Assembly: GCA_043228905.1 (NCBI GenBank)
Contig: JBHGNT010000021.1
Span: 310,001 to 374,000, forward strand
Origin: Azolla caroliniana
Lineage: Eukaryota; Polypodiophyta
Reading direction: 5' to 3'
Length of the DNA: 64,000 nt
Both the position numbers and the translations under genes were made by a program. Shown here piece after piece: positions 43,247-56,900 of this stretch. Under the pieces are notes generated by a model. The model saw only the letters and a program-made list of their open reading frames with translations. It had not been told where the DNA came from and made no database searches. Within the stretch, counting starts at the first letter, position 1. Each line of letters opens with the position of its first letter.

Positions 43247-46200
43247 TTACTTAGTCTCCTTTAAGGAAGCAATTGCCCTCCAACCTATATCACGTCTACA
43301 AAAACCATCAGGCCAATTTATTGTATCAACAGCCACATAAGCTCGTTCTTGAGCTTGAGCAATCTCTTTTCCCAGTGCCACAACACCTAGAACTCTTCCT
43401 CCAGATGCAATCACATTTCCATGGGAATCCAAATCTGTTCCTGCATGAAAAATCTTCACTTTAGGTGCTGCAGTTGCTGCCTCATCTAGATTTCGAATCA
43501 AAGTGCCTTTCTTGTATTTTCCGGGGTATCCACTGCTTGCTAGCACCACCACCAAAGCCACCTCATCAGACCAAGAAAACGATAATCCCTTGAGTTCACC
43601 TTTGCATGCTGCAAGAAGTGCACTTGCAAGATCTGACTGCAACCGAGGAATTAAAACCTGCAAAAGGAATCTAAAATATCAAGAAAAGACAATGTTTTGC
43701 AGACTGTTGTCTGTTATTGGTAAATGTTTTAATGATTACAAAATAACATATAAGGTGGAAAGAGCATAAGTGAATTGTAAACCACAATTAAACATGTCTA
43801 AATGCTTTTGCTTAAAACAGGTCACTATTTTACAGAAACATCAAATAATTCTATAAAAGCTAATATTAAAAAAAACACAACTATTTTTGTATCTCTAACA
43901 TCAGCTTTATGATTACTTGCCACTATATCAACAGAACTACACTACAATCTATTAAATGATATATGCAATTTTTATCATTAATACTGCATGGAGATCACAG
44001 TTCTGTTATAAATCTAGCTCATTCCTCTTCATTTGGTAATTAGACGCATGTTTAGTTATGAAAATCCTCTTCAAAAGAAGCCTCTGTGAGAGTGCATGAA
44101 CACAGAATGAGGTCTTAATAGTATCTTGTTTACAAATATTGGGCACATGTGTAGGTATGAAAGTCGTCTACACAAGAAGACAAAGCGAGAGTGCATGAAA
44201 ATAGAATAAGGTCTTCAATGTATCTTGTCTAAAATGATCTCATTAGTTAAAGCCTACTATGGCGTCCATGCATTTCAGAAATCACAGCCATGGAGGATGG
44301 AAGAGCAATTCATATAAGTTTCATCTCATCATACCAAGATATAAAAAACCCTGTATTGGCTTATGGATCTATACATCACAACAGGCACTGTTTAAAGCAG
44401 ATAAGAGAAGCCATAATAATTTACCTGACATTCTGGATCTCCAAAGCGGACATTGTACTCAAGAAGCTTCGGTATTCCAGTTTGCTTATCAATTATAAGC
44501 CCTGCATATAACACCCCTACAAATTTACATCCCTCTGCTGACATTCCCTTAACAGTAGGCATAATAATAGAATCCATAACTTCCGCTTCAAGTTCTGGAG
44601 TGAGAAGAGGAGCTGGAGAATATGCTCCCATTCCTCCTGTGTTTGGTCCTACATCCCCGTCTCCAACACGTTTATGATCTTGTGCCGAAGCCAAAGGAAC
44701 CGCATGCTCACCATCCACTAATGCAAAAAAGGATACTTCTTCTCCATCCAAAAATTCTTCTATTATTACAAGCCCTCCAGCACTCCCAAAAATCTTATCC
44801 ACAAGCATGGAATCTACAGCATTAAATGCCTCTTCCAATGTATCCGCAATAATAACACCTTTCCCAGCAGCCAAACCATCAGCTTTAACTACAATGGGTG
44901 TTCCTACCTCTTCAATATAATGCTTAGCTTCTGCTGCATCACTGAATGATTTATACTGCAGCCAATGAAATGAAGCGTATGAGATATTATTAAGTTATTC
45001 AGAACCATGCAATTAACAGGCTCTAGTTAAAGTTTGAATATAATCGTACATAACGTAAAATACCATCAAGAAATACCCATCCATTTTCTTCAAATTGCTA
45101 TAGATGCCTTCAAATAAACATTTGGAAAGCAGTGTTAGATATGGACATCTATATGAGAATTGAAGAAAACAATGTTCAGTCTGATCCTGAGAGGATCCAT
45201 GGCCTTAATATCTGACTAAAATATAAACGAACATTGGAACACTCATTAAAAGAACATTGAGTTCGTCTATCTAGTTGCTGCTATATTAGTCAAACAAGTA
45301 TCATTCCTCGCGCTTTTGATAGACCCAGTTCTATTGACCATGGATTTGGTAACAATATACAGCACTATTCCAATAAATGGATCATTTGCAGATTACTAGT
45401 GACATATTCAGTTAGTTCATAAGGGGCATGTCATGGGTTATAAAAATCAAGGAAAAGGGTAACCTTTGTTGCTTTCCACAAATCGTAAGCCAGAAAAGTA
45501 ATAAAACCAAGGTTATATATTTGGAAACTATTTATTGAGAGAAATTACAAGGTTACCATGATAAATCACAACCAACCTTAGCTGTTGGGATACCATATTT
45601 CATACACAAATTCTTCATAAAATCTTTTGATCCTTCCAAGGCTGCTGCCTTAGCTGAAGGGCCAAATGCATATATTCCTGCTGCTTGAAGATCGTCTACA
45701 AGACCTGCAACTAGAGGCACTTCAGGACCAACCACCACAAGGCCAACATTCCACTTTTGGCAGAATGATATAACAGCTGCACTGTTACTGGTGTCTAAAT
45801 CTGGAATGCAGGTAGCATCACCCGATGCAGAGATTCCCGGGTTACCAGGAGCACAAAAGACTCCATCACATGTAGAAGATCGCTGCAAACCATAACAAAG
45901 AGCATGTTCCCTTCCTCCTCCTCCAATGACCAACACAATGACCCCTGTAGAGCAGGCCAAAAATAGCCAGACGGTTATGACATCAAGAACATGTATTCAG
46001 AATCAGATTTTAGCAAATTCATTTATTCACACGTTTCTCACTAATCAGCTGTAACTCTGAGGACATAGATCTCTATACATAACAATCATTATCAACTAAT
46101 TCACTATATCATTTGACCATCATTTCTTGAGGACACTAATGCCCATGAAACAATCCATTATTAGTATTAAGAAATTAAGAGAAAATATAAAACATTCCGG

Positions 46201-47459
46201 GGAAATAGTAAAATGTAGCAAACTATATATTTACATAGCATTTTCCCCTCGATTAATACTTCAAACCTTTTTGAGACTGGTAAGTTCAAAATTTTGAAAA
46301 ACACAGCTCGAGTTTTAGTAAGTGAGGTGGTACAGTTTGCATGACATCTTGGTGTGTGCCTTTGCCCTAGTCAACAAGAAGACAATCTATCGATAGCTAG
46401 TTTAAAGAAAGTCCAAATAGAGCCACAAATATACGTATATTGATAATAACTACATAAACGAAGAGGCAATGGTGTCTTCTTGTAAACTTCTTGTTGTTTG
46501 TCAATGTAGACATATGTGTTTTCTTGGTGATGTGACTCGTGGGGACTCTTTCTGCATTCAAGACCACAATACTCCATGTGTTTAAAATTTGATGCAATAC
46601 TACGCAGTGTATTGTCACTAAAGGCTCCAACATGAATACACAAAACCCCATGTTCCACTTTCTGCCCAAGTTAAAATTTTGGAGCATTCCCATATTTCAC
46701 TCCATGTAAAAAATAATATATATCTTTAAAATCCACCCACTAAAAAATACGTAACTAAAACAATAGCTAATTATTTATCACTTCTTCATTACATAGTTAT
46801 GGCTGTTGTCCCCTCTATGTTTTTATAGGGTCTTTATGATTGAGGTTGCATGTTTCATGCTGTGATACTTGGTTTTTGTATGTCATATATAACGGCATGA
46901 ACCTTTACCATCACAACGCTTGCGAACAGAAGTTGATGACTCAACCCAAAACCTGAAAGCCTAAACCTTTAACTAAGTTTCTCCTACAGCCAATGTAATA
47001 AATGCTCCTCAATTATTCATGAGCTATTTCTCCAGCATGAGTTAACATTCATGAAACTAATTCAGCTATACCATTATATATAAGATATTTAAATTTCATC
47101 CTTCAAACTTGTGTACATTTCAGGAAGTATGAGAAAATACATTTCAGGACCTATTTCCAACAATGACATAGTAAATGATATAGAAACTAACCTGTTATGT
47201 CTTTTGTTTTAGATGGTGATGATGATGACAATAAGCTCACAACAAAAGGTCTCCTCTGCGTCGACCTTGTATAGTGAAGATCGATAGAAAAAATTCTCCG
47301 TGAAGTCAACAATGGGGTAGTGAAGCTACTCTTGCTAAGCTTTGGAAGGGAAAGCTTTTCACTGAAAAAGGTAGTTGTGGTGGTAGTGAAGGAAGAAGAA
47401 GACGAATGGGAGATTGAGGAAGACATGGGGTTGGGAAGAAATGAAAGAGAAGAAGACAT
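43247..47459 (-). CDS. PUR2: Phosphoribosylamine-glycine ligase (GAR synthetase), plastid form
   Basis: Exons 47459-47192, 45944-45577, 44955-44425 and 43657-43247 join with clean GT/AG ends and phases 1, 0 and 0 for 525 codons, the usual plant length. Exon 1 is a Ser/Thr-rich, basic transit peptide. The mature part begins [15 protein letters not shown]. It has ATP-grasp features: [45 protein letters not shown] and [14 protein letters not shown]. It ligates glycine to 5-phosphoribosylamine using ATP, the second step of de novo purine synthesis, in plastids by plant-family knowledge. It is a single-domain enzyme, unlike the fused animal protein. No damage is seen. Confidence 0.96.
44047..44231. 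repeat. Two-copy tandem repeat, period about 99 bp, in PUR2 intron 3
   Basis: CATGTTTAGTTATGAAAATC...GAGAGTGCATGAACACAGAAT and CATGTGTAGGTATGAAAGTC...GAGAGTGCATGAAAATAGAAT are adjacent copies, about 80 percent alike by eye. Confidence 0.7.
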
Positions 47460-47574
47460 CGTCGTTCCTCAGCGTTTCTTCTCTTCTGAAGGGCTTTCCA
47501 ATATGTAATTTATCTTCTCTGGTCCCCGCTTATCAAGAAAAGAAAAGAGGAGGAGAGAGGCCTGGAGCTGTGTA

Positions 47575-47690
47575 ATGTATGTATGTATGTATTCTGTTTT
47601 CAATGAGAGGCCGCTACTGTTTTCTGTAATGTATGTATTCTGTAATGTAATGTATGTATGTATTCTGTAACGTAATGTATGTATGGAATT
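47575..47690. repeat. ATGT/GTATTCTGTA microsatellite cluster
   Basis: Repeated (ATGT)n blocks are interspersed with ATTCTGTAATGTA units, near the likely PUR2 transcription start region. Confidence 0.8.
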
Positions 47691-48574
47691 TACCCTCCTA
47701 CAGAGAAGAACTTTAATGGGCTTACCTGGGATTGGGCTACCATAAAAAGGGCATACAATCGCTTTGACAAATGACGACAATGGGATGATGAAACCTCCTG
47801 AAGCAAAAGAAGGCATTATGACATGAAGGTCATTGGAATGAGTTGGACGAACCAGCAAGAGGCACGACAATTGATGAGGTAATGAAGATGGCGTGAGACC
47901 TGGAAATAGCCTAGGTGATGATGAGTAATCGTGAACTTCCTCTCCTCAAGATCGGTTGACCACCTTCGTAATAAGGTGTATGTGGAGTGATTGACCCGAA
48001 CCACCAGATCAAGGATTATGTAGAATTCCAAGAGGCTCGCATCAAAATGTTGTTTATTTACAATCCATTACTCCACAACGCACGTTAAGGGGGGATGTCG
48101 AATAGGTAAAGAGATGCTAGCCCAAGGGCGATAAAGAGCATGAGTTATGGTCATCTATCCTTAGGGAGTCTTACAAAGGGGAAGCTCCAAAAGGACAAAG
48201 TGGACGAGGCCGTGGAAAGACCCTGTGGCGGAGAAGACTGGCTTGGTAGAAGTCGCGTGCCAAAACTATGATGTTTTGTTTGTAAAGAAAAAAGTGAGGA
48301 AGGACGACGAAGTTAGGCCCTCAATTAAATATAGCACTTGAGACACTCAAAGAAAGGAAGGGTTGGTCTTGTCCTTAGCATTCAATGAGAGGGGAAAAGA
48401 AAGAGTTGGACTAACCTTCAAGCTCTACTCCAAAATAGAGCAAGCGATGAACATCAAGCAGGCGATAGAGGAGAGGATCCTTCACAATCGCGTAGAGTTT
48501 ATTCTTCAAGAGATCATTGGTATAGCCAAAAGAGAATTCCACGATTGTTATTATAAACTTGACAAAGAGAAAGA

Positions 48575-48710
48575 ATTCCTTGAACCAAGGTTTTCTCAAA
48601 CCAGGGTTTCCTCAAAGCAAACATTTCTTCGAAGTAGAAGCTTTCCTCTAATTAGGAATATTCTTGAACCAAGGTTTGCACAAACTAGGATTCCTCGTAT
48701 CGAATTCCGT
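48575..48710 (+). repeat. Second array of TTCCTTGAACCAAGG-type repeats
   Basis: Units such as TTCCTTGAACCAAGG, TTTCTCAAACCAGGG, TTTCCTCAAAGCAAA, TTTCTTCGAAGTAGA, TTCTTGAACCAAGG and TTGCACAAACTAGG resemble the array at 26843-26970. Confidence 0.6.
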
Positions 48711-49940
48711 CGAAAGAGATGTTACTCAAAACGGGGATACACAAGGGCTACCCGTTGTCTCCCAACATCACATCCTCCAGAGTCCAAGTACTAGAACACA
48801 CACGCGTTTACATGACAACAGTAGGTGTTCATGTGGAATTTCATGGAAATAGGCATAGCATGCCACTGTAAAGAAGTCCTCTATTGATTTGCAAAGTTTC
48901 TTGTAATTCCAAATACATATATCAAGGATGAAAATCTAGTAGTTTAATAAACAAAACTACATTTTTACCAAATAGTTGAGTTTTCTTCATAAATGTTTTT
49001 TATGTTTTTGTTATGATGTGCACATTCTAGTCTAGTCTCTTCTACATTTATCTCTATTATATCAATACATTTGAGGATAAGAGGTGAGGCATCATAATGT
49101 GTAGTGTATGCAATATTTTATGTTTTAGGATGAGGCGTTGTGTTCTAACTAGATTTTTGTTGGGTTTTTTTTATGGAACTTTAATGGCATAAAAGTGCAT
49201 CATATGCACAAGGAATTTTGAGTCATTCCGACAAATTTTCCAAGATGTAAGGCTTTCATCCTTTGTGGCCATTTTTCAACATATACCCCTTGGCTTGCTC
49301 CACTTCTTTTGAATACAACTTGTTGTAATGCTTTGTTCTTGCAAGCAATCATGAATGCATTGAAACTATGTGCTTCAAAGCAACCATGAACATCAAACCA
49401 AGTTGTTCTCATATATTTTCATTTCATAATGTAGACTTCTTATAAATTGATATTCTTGTAAGGTTCTTCACATTCTTTAAGCATTGTTAACAAAAGTTAA
49501 TGGTATATTGAAGTTCAATCTCCTTTGTCATTACAAATATACAATCATATAGTATTTTGGTGTATGCTAAAGAAGGGATTAATTTGTACTAAGTAATATA
49601 ATCACAAGGTATGATTATTTGCTTCCGAGTTTATATGGAGCACACAACTATGGTTGATTGTTAGATGTGTATTACTTCTGATTTTATCAATTTCAAAAAC
49701 ATAGATAATGGCATCATAAGTACATGTATATTGACAAGAATATTTGTCGAAGGGTTGACCATACTAGTCTAGACCGAAAGGTCTTTGAGCTTCGCAAAAT
49801 ACTCTCAATAAAATTCCTTGTCTAACTAACGATCAGAAGTATCAATGATCTACCTTCTTGGTAGATAGATTATCTCAATGTCAATATAATATATGTATTG
49901 TATATCAAAACTGTTATGAAATCTGTTGACCACTGCTCCA

Positions 49941-50054
49941 TTTGATGCCTCGATTCGATGAGTCATCGATAGATCGAGTAACAGCAACATATAGAGTACC
50001 AGAAGAATTTTACTCCCCCTTAATACCTTACCTTCTGACATTTATATACAAGGT

Positions 50055-50101
<47 letters not shown>

Positions 50102-50501
50102 ATGCCTCGATTCGATGAGCCATCGATAGATCGAGTAACAGCAACACATAGAGTACCAGAAGAATTTTAGTCCCCCTTAATATCTTACCTTCTGACATTT
50201 ATATACAAGGTGTGTATGTGTGTGTGTGTGTGTTTGATGCCTCGATTCGATGAGTCATCGATAGATCGAGTAACAGCAACACATAGAGTACCAGAAGAAT
50301 TTTAGTCCCCCTTAATATCTTACCTTCTGACATTTATATACAAGGTGTGTATGTGTGTGTGTGTGTGTTTGATGCCTTGATTCGATGAGTCATCGATAGA
50401 TCGAGTAACAGCAACACATAGAGTACCAGAAGAATTTTAGTCCCCCTTAATATCTTACCTTCTGACATTTATATACAAGGTGTGTGTGTGTGTGTGTGTG
50501 T
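49941..50501. repeat. Four-copy composite minisatellite with (GT)n runs
   Basis: Units begin at 49941, 50098, 50233 and 50368 with TTTGATGCC(T/C)TGATTCGATG-like sequence. Each includes GAGTCATCGATAGATCGAG and CCCCCTTAATA and ends in a (GT)n run. The first GT run is longest (about 40 bp). Period is 135 bp apart from GT length. Units differ at only a few positions, so expansion is recent. It lies just downstream of ATG2. Confidence 0.92.
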
Positions 50502-50537
50502 ATTCATTCTCTTGAAGCAGTACTCAATTAAAAAGAT

Positions 50538-50649
50538 AGCCTATAAGATCAAGGAAAAATGAATTTACTTGCTGGTATTTAAGATGCCAAAATAGCCTAT
50601 AAGACCAAGGAAAAATGAATTTACTTGCTGGTATTTATCCATTTATAAC
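50538..50649. repeat. 56-bp tandem duplication
   Basis: AGCCTATAAGA(T/C)CAAGGAAAAATGAATTTACTTGCTGGTATTTA occurs at 50538 and 50594. The GCCAAAATAGCCTATAAGACCAA phrase recalls the LINE 3' end near 4180, so it may be derived from that tail. Confidence 0.8.
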
Positions 50650-50935
50650 AAGAATCTAAAGAATGAAGCCAGACGAATTCTACTGGCTTTATATCACTGA
50701 AATACAAAGGGATAAAGTTCCGCCCAAAAACTCCCATACCCTATATGGCCTAAGCATGATCCTATTCTACTACATACATATATTGTACAACCATGCTGTG
50801 CCATATAGGGAAGGGCTATACACACATCCCTGCTTTGGAAGGCAAGGAAGTTTTTGTCTTGCTGAGCCAGATAACTGTACAAGGCTTTACAAGATAAATT
50901 TCTCTAGATGGTCAAGGGTGAATGAATTCATTCAG

Positions 50936-53900
50936 TTATAGAAACATCTCGGGATCCGATTCAGGAGGTGGACCAGAATGCTTCTCTTCTGATTCTCTCT
51001 TGTGTTCTGGGTCAAGACTGTCAAGAAAAAGTATACATAACTTAAAGCATCACCCAAGAAAAAGCACACTTAAAACCACAGCCCAAGAGAAAGCATAAAT
51101 CATAGTCAAAGCCCCACACTCCCCAAAAAAGCATATAGCTTAAATCAAATAAGATTACCTGTTTTGTACCCCAAGAAGAGCACAATGTACAGCCCCAACA
51201 GCTGCTGCTGCTGGTGCAACTGCTGCTGCAGGAGCAGCTCTCAAGGCACTCGCAACAGCTGTGCTAGTACCCGCCCCCCTCTGGTATACCTTCACTGGAT
51301 TACCTATCAACGAGGATGCAGTCCTTTCTAATCCACGAGTAAGGCTTTCACATGCCTGAAAATAAAAATTATAATATTAAAGATCCAGTCAAGATTGTAA
51401 CTACTTGAATCAAGGCTTCAAACATGTTTTATTTTATAGGAAAAACCTGCTTAAGGCCTTCCCGTACGTCTCCTGGTTGGCTCAGCTTTGCTGGCGTCTC
51501 CACTTTTTCTACAGAGTTTGAAAGACCCACAGACCCGAGAGCTGACTCTGTTTGGCGTAGAAACTCATGAGCCCCAGCTGCTATTTGCACTCCAAGTCCT
51601 ACTGCCTCAAGAGAGATGCTTCGTAGGAATGCCATAGCACCTGCGATTCATAAGCACCCAAAAATAAAATTGTTTTTAAATACAGCCATCTGCAATGGCT
51701 GAAGAGATCCAAACCACAAATGCAACAGACAATTGTGACTCATGGTGAAAAAAATAATAGAAAAATAAAAAGTTGTTCCATGTAACTAACTGACCTAAAG
51801 TCATATGGACAGCTAAAATGTATGAGAAAGAATGAAAAGATGTTCTTTTATTAGACTTTCTTGGCTCAAGTGAGATACTTCGCAGGAATGCTATTGCACC
51901 TGTGCACAGTTATTCAAAAAATAGAAACAATAAAAACCTGTTTCATGTGATATCTGACCGATAGTCACATGGACAGCCAAAACAAATTGAGAAATCACCA
52001 GGGGATGCTATTTTTTTATTAATTTTCTTGGTCTCAGATGAGATGCTTCACAGAATGCTGTATCACCTGTAACTAATCATCCAAATAGTGCCACTTCAAG
52101 ACAAATAACAAAATTGAACCAATAAAAAGTTGTTTCATGGAACTAACAAAATTTTGGTAATATGGATGGTCAAGAAAAATGAGAAAGAAGCAGAGGCTGG
52201 TTTTCTTCACATTAAGTTTTAGTATATTTCTGTTCTTCATGGTTGGCAAAACATTACACATGAAAAAACATGCAAATCTCGAGTTTATAAAAATCACAAA
52301 AAAGATATAGCTAGATTATCCTTCAAACAAGACTAGCAGCTTTGGTTGTCATAATATACGTGCAAAAAAGGTGAACCAAAAAAAATTCAAACCTTTTCTC
52401 ATTCCTCGCAGCAGACTGCGCCGATCTCTTTTATAGTGTTCCGCTGGCAGAACAACAAGTTTAGCTGCACCAGATCCCATGGCAAATAAAGGTCGTATAG
52501 GACCAAGCCCTTTAAGAAGTTTATGGATCTACATCACAAAAAGCCAGAACAGTGTCAGGTTGTTTAATGTATCTAATGATTTATATAGAGATGATCAAAG
52601 CTGAAGCCTTACCTGGTTTCGGGATATATCTTCCAGCCACTCTCCTACAATTACACCAGAGAGTGTTCCCCAGCCATGTACTCCTAAAGCTCTAACATGC
52701 TTCAAATCAAGTTCAATTCCCTACATTGGTTAAAATCCAATCATTTATCTTATTAATACCATCCTCTTCAACACAGACAAATCAATAATAATAATGTTGG
52801 GGTTCATTCTACCTTCCATGAGACTAAATTAAATAATTCAGCATAATTTCCTCCTCGAAGTGCTCCAATATCTACACGTCGAGGAACATAATCAACCCTG
52901 ATACTAAAAGGTTGCAGCTCACACATCTGAAAGACAAGCATTTCCATGCATAAGACTGAGAATCATGAGGAGACAAGAAGTACACACTTCTTATTAGTAA
53001 GATGCTATAACGCAGTTACCTGAAAGAAAGGAAGCAGTGGTTCTTCAGCAGCCTCGGGCATCTTTTCATCAAAGACCAAACCATCCAAACCAGCTAGATG
53101 CGGAGAGAAAATCTCCTCATAACCTAAATGTAGCTGTTGTGGTGACATTGAAGGAGAAGCTGAGAAGAAATTTGTAAGAAAGTCAAGATGTCGTTGATCA
53201 AGGTGCAAGAGTATTGGTAATAGCTGCAAAGACAACCTGAATGGAATAAAAATTTAGCAATCAGATGAGAAAATATTTATCGTTAAAATTAATAGCATAC
53301 AACGATTCTTAAGTTGCACAATCTTACCGGTACTCTTCTAATGGAACTGTAGGCTCTGGCCTCACAGACTCCAGCTCTAGCTTTAGTGCTTTAGCAGATG
53401 ACTCGCGCGGGAAGGATTTAGAACGGTAGTATCCCAAAACCTTCACAATCAAATCCTCGATTAGTAAGTCCAGAAATCTCTTGAATATGAGAATACTGAA
53501 AATGTAGAAATACCTTTTTCCATGGCGCATCCTTACTGCAGTCATAAATACGAACATCTCGAATGCTCAAAATCATCCTCGATGCAACATCTCCAGTTTC
53601 AGGGAATGCATCATATTGGAGATCTAAACCACTGCAAATCACTTCCAAACATACCCCCACTTGCCTACCTTCACGAGCTTGGCTAATAACCCAATCAGAT
53701 CCCCCATATAACCTCCATCTAAGATTCAAATCTTGCAAAACCACTCTACCTACCGACTGTGGATATTTGGATGGCAAATCACGTCTCTTCCTTGAGCTAT
53801 GAGACAGGCTTCCCCTTTGGTTCGTGGACCGGTATTTCTCACTCTCAATTGGCACATGATTCTCTAGAACCTTGAAACTATGGCCATCATACCAACCTCC

Positions 53901-56900
53901 ACTCCCCTCAACTGCAATCACCATGTCAAAATCATCTGCACAATGTTGGGAGTTGTGTGAGCCCTTCCAGCTAAAACTTGGGGAAGACAAAGGAGATGAC
54001 TTCTTTGCAACATAATAGTCCTCAATAAATGATGGTGCCTCATTCTTTTGTGATGTAGGTGTCCAATAATCCTTCATTTCTCCACCATCTCGAGATGAGT
54101 GATCCAAAGAGCTGCATAGGCTCTCATCTGCTCCATCATCACTACTAAATTCTACCTTCCCAAGCATCTCAAAAGTTTCTTCTCTTCTATTTGCCAGGTT
54201 CACACAATCACCTAAGCTAACAGCTGCATGCAAAGGAGTATCATCAGCAAATGCAACGGCATCATCTGAAATCCCTTCAAAAGCTACTTTCTTTTCACTG
54301 AAAGAACCTTTACTCTGAATTCTATCACTACCTGTTTGATTTTCAAAGGACTCCCAGTCAACCCCATCCTCTGTATCATGCTCGCACTTTTTTCCTGTAG
54401 AAATATGCCCCACCTCTGGTGCAAATAATTGTTGCAACTGGGCAATAAGTCTACCCAATGCAGCAGTAGTGTCATGGCATGTATCAAGTCGCAGTTGATT
54501 ATTTGCACACTCCACCTCCCACTTAAGACCCTCTTCACTGTTTATATGCACAACAGCTTCCATGACAGCCTCTCCAGCCACCTTTACATAACCCGCATGC
54601 TGCAGAGATTCAGGTGTGTAATCTAAAGATCTGTTTTTTCTGAATGTTGTATCAGCCAGGAGAAGGGCAACATCTCTCAGCCAAATTTCATAATCTTTGT
54701 TGATAGTATTTGATATAGCATTACTTGAAACACGCACAGCTGCGGCAGCTATAGCACATGCAACAGGAGAAAACATATCCATTTCAGCAGATGGATCTTC
54801 TGTCCTTGCTCTAAGTTTAGCTGCAGATACAGCTTCTTTACCAGGCTCGTAGCATAACGCTGCATCATGCAAATCTAGAGAAAACAAGACACAGTTTTCA
54901 CCAGCAGAAGGTGCAACTTCTGGCTCATATACAGCTACTTGAACCTTCCAAAGTTCTGTTGCTGGCATTCTTGAACAAAATTTCTCGTTCACAACATCAT
55001 AAGACAGCTCCTGATCTGCAGGTTGACTAAAAAAATCAATTAATGCAGACAACCAATCTAACCGGCCTCCATGTGCAATAAATGTGCAGCCTCGAATAGT
55101 AACCGTTATTAACATGTCTTCTGCATGTTCACCACCAGACCAAGCTATGGTTGATACTTCTAAACCTGCAGACCTTGTAGCCAATGCATTTCCTCCTCCT
55201 CCATCACCCCGCCCAAGTACATCATTATGGCATGTCAAAAGCGGAAGTTCTCTGGTATTTTCTTCTAGTAGTGAACCCTTGATAGAGGCACTTTCATGGT
55301 GCAGCCAGAAATAGTTGGCATTCTGAATCATTCCTATGTGCATAACATGCAGCAGCTGAAATCTGGTAAGATCAATCATGAAGTTGCTCCATGGACTGTT
55401 GCTTTTCATCTCTGAAGATACAGACCCTGTATTTGGCCCAATTACTCGAGATTGAACCATGATTTCCACCTCTAGAACATCAATTGCTATTGATATTTGA
55501 TCATAATCCTTCTGGGAAGTTTTGCTAGATTCAGGTGCCTTGAATTTTATAGCCTCTGTAAATGCATTGAAAAACTCACTTAAAAAGTATGCTTGCAACT
55601 CACGAAGTTCAACTTTTAAACAGGGGATAACAACGTGCACATGTGTCGATGAAAATTTTCTGATGTCTTCACGTATCCTCTCATTTTTGGCATTGACTGC
55701 CTCTGTAGCAGTTGCTGCTGCGAATTCAGGGTTTGTTTTTCTGCCTCCCATCCCTCCTTTCTGCTGCTCTGTAACACCAATCCAGGCTTGTTCGGCAAGC
55801 CTTGCCCCTCCAGATGTTTTGGATCGACACAGCATCTCCACAGTAGCTAATTTAGAAGAATCCAATGAAACGTTTAGAAAATCTTGGGCCTTAAAACTTA
55901 GGTCAGCCTGTTTTACAGAGCCTTCAAGACTTACTGAGGGTGAAACAATATAAAACGTGCTGTGTCTGAAAGCCAGATTAACAGAGCAAACACAGGCAGG
56001 GTCACTTTGATTGAGCACACTATCTGGAAGTTTGAGCTTGAATAATGGCACATGCATACTGTCTATAGAGTTTGATATATCAACACACAGGATGTGGTTT
56101 TTCAACAACTGTGATACTGGAGAGTGAGGAGCTGTAGCTAGAAGACGTAAACTTGGTATATGTATGTCCAGCTGTACACTACTCCTTGTCAATACAACTT
56201 CAGTAGGACTAGCATTTGTCTTTACGTTATTATGACCATGACCAATAACAGCAGACAGTTTCTGTAATTTGTTGATCAATGAAGCATCGATCCATACTAT
56301 CAATGGTTGAGAATGAATTCTAATGTTGGTGTTCTGGACCATGCCACCTATCTTATCTCTTGCAGGACAAGAGAATTCATGCTCTATACGGCATTGGATG
56401 GCTGGAATTTGATTTGAAAATCTCAAGAAACATTTTTTTGTCATAGCACTAGCATTTGCCAGGTTCCTATTATTGCAGAGGGAAACAGGATATATTGGTA
56501 GTGATTTCTCTGTCAGCGCCTGCAGTGATTGTCCAGATGAGCTTATCAATACAGCGTCACACAGACCAATATCTTGATGTTGATACTTTATCTCAAATGC
56601 TTCAATTTGGTTTGCTGTTAGTTCAAACAACAATCGCTTCTGAGAAACCTGAAAGAATAGGGTTTGATCATGTATTGCTACAACAGATACAATAGCCTGA
56701 AAATGCCCTATAATGCTGACATTTACCTGTATAGAAATACCAATATCTGAAAAGACTGCCTCAATGTGATCATGCCTCGAATAATCAGCATGTACAGTTA
56801 CAGATTCAGAGAGCCAAGACACTAAGGATTTTCTATCCTTAGTGCCAGGATTGGCGATCCCTCTTTCCTCCTTGGTGGTCCCTTCTTTCAAAATAATAGA

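Larger units (their letters stand above)
47460..49940. other. Intergenic DNA between PUR2 and ATG2
   Basis: The first few hundred bases are the presumed PUR2 5' region (minus strand). A 143-codon plus frame at 48363-48794 overlaps the short-repeat array at 48575-48710 and has no recognised domain. It is probably not a gene. 47800-48350 is more GC-rich than its surroundings and may be unrecognised transposon debris. Confidence 0.4.

Noticed and set aside
48363-48794. 143-codon plus-strand ORF as a gene
   Set aside because: Half of it overlaps a short degenerate repeat array; no domain or splice context supports coding.
49941-50501. CRISPR-like or satellite array
   Set aside because: Only four units, with repeat and spacer both conserved, and a eukaryotic context. 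It is a minisatellite.
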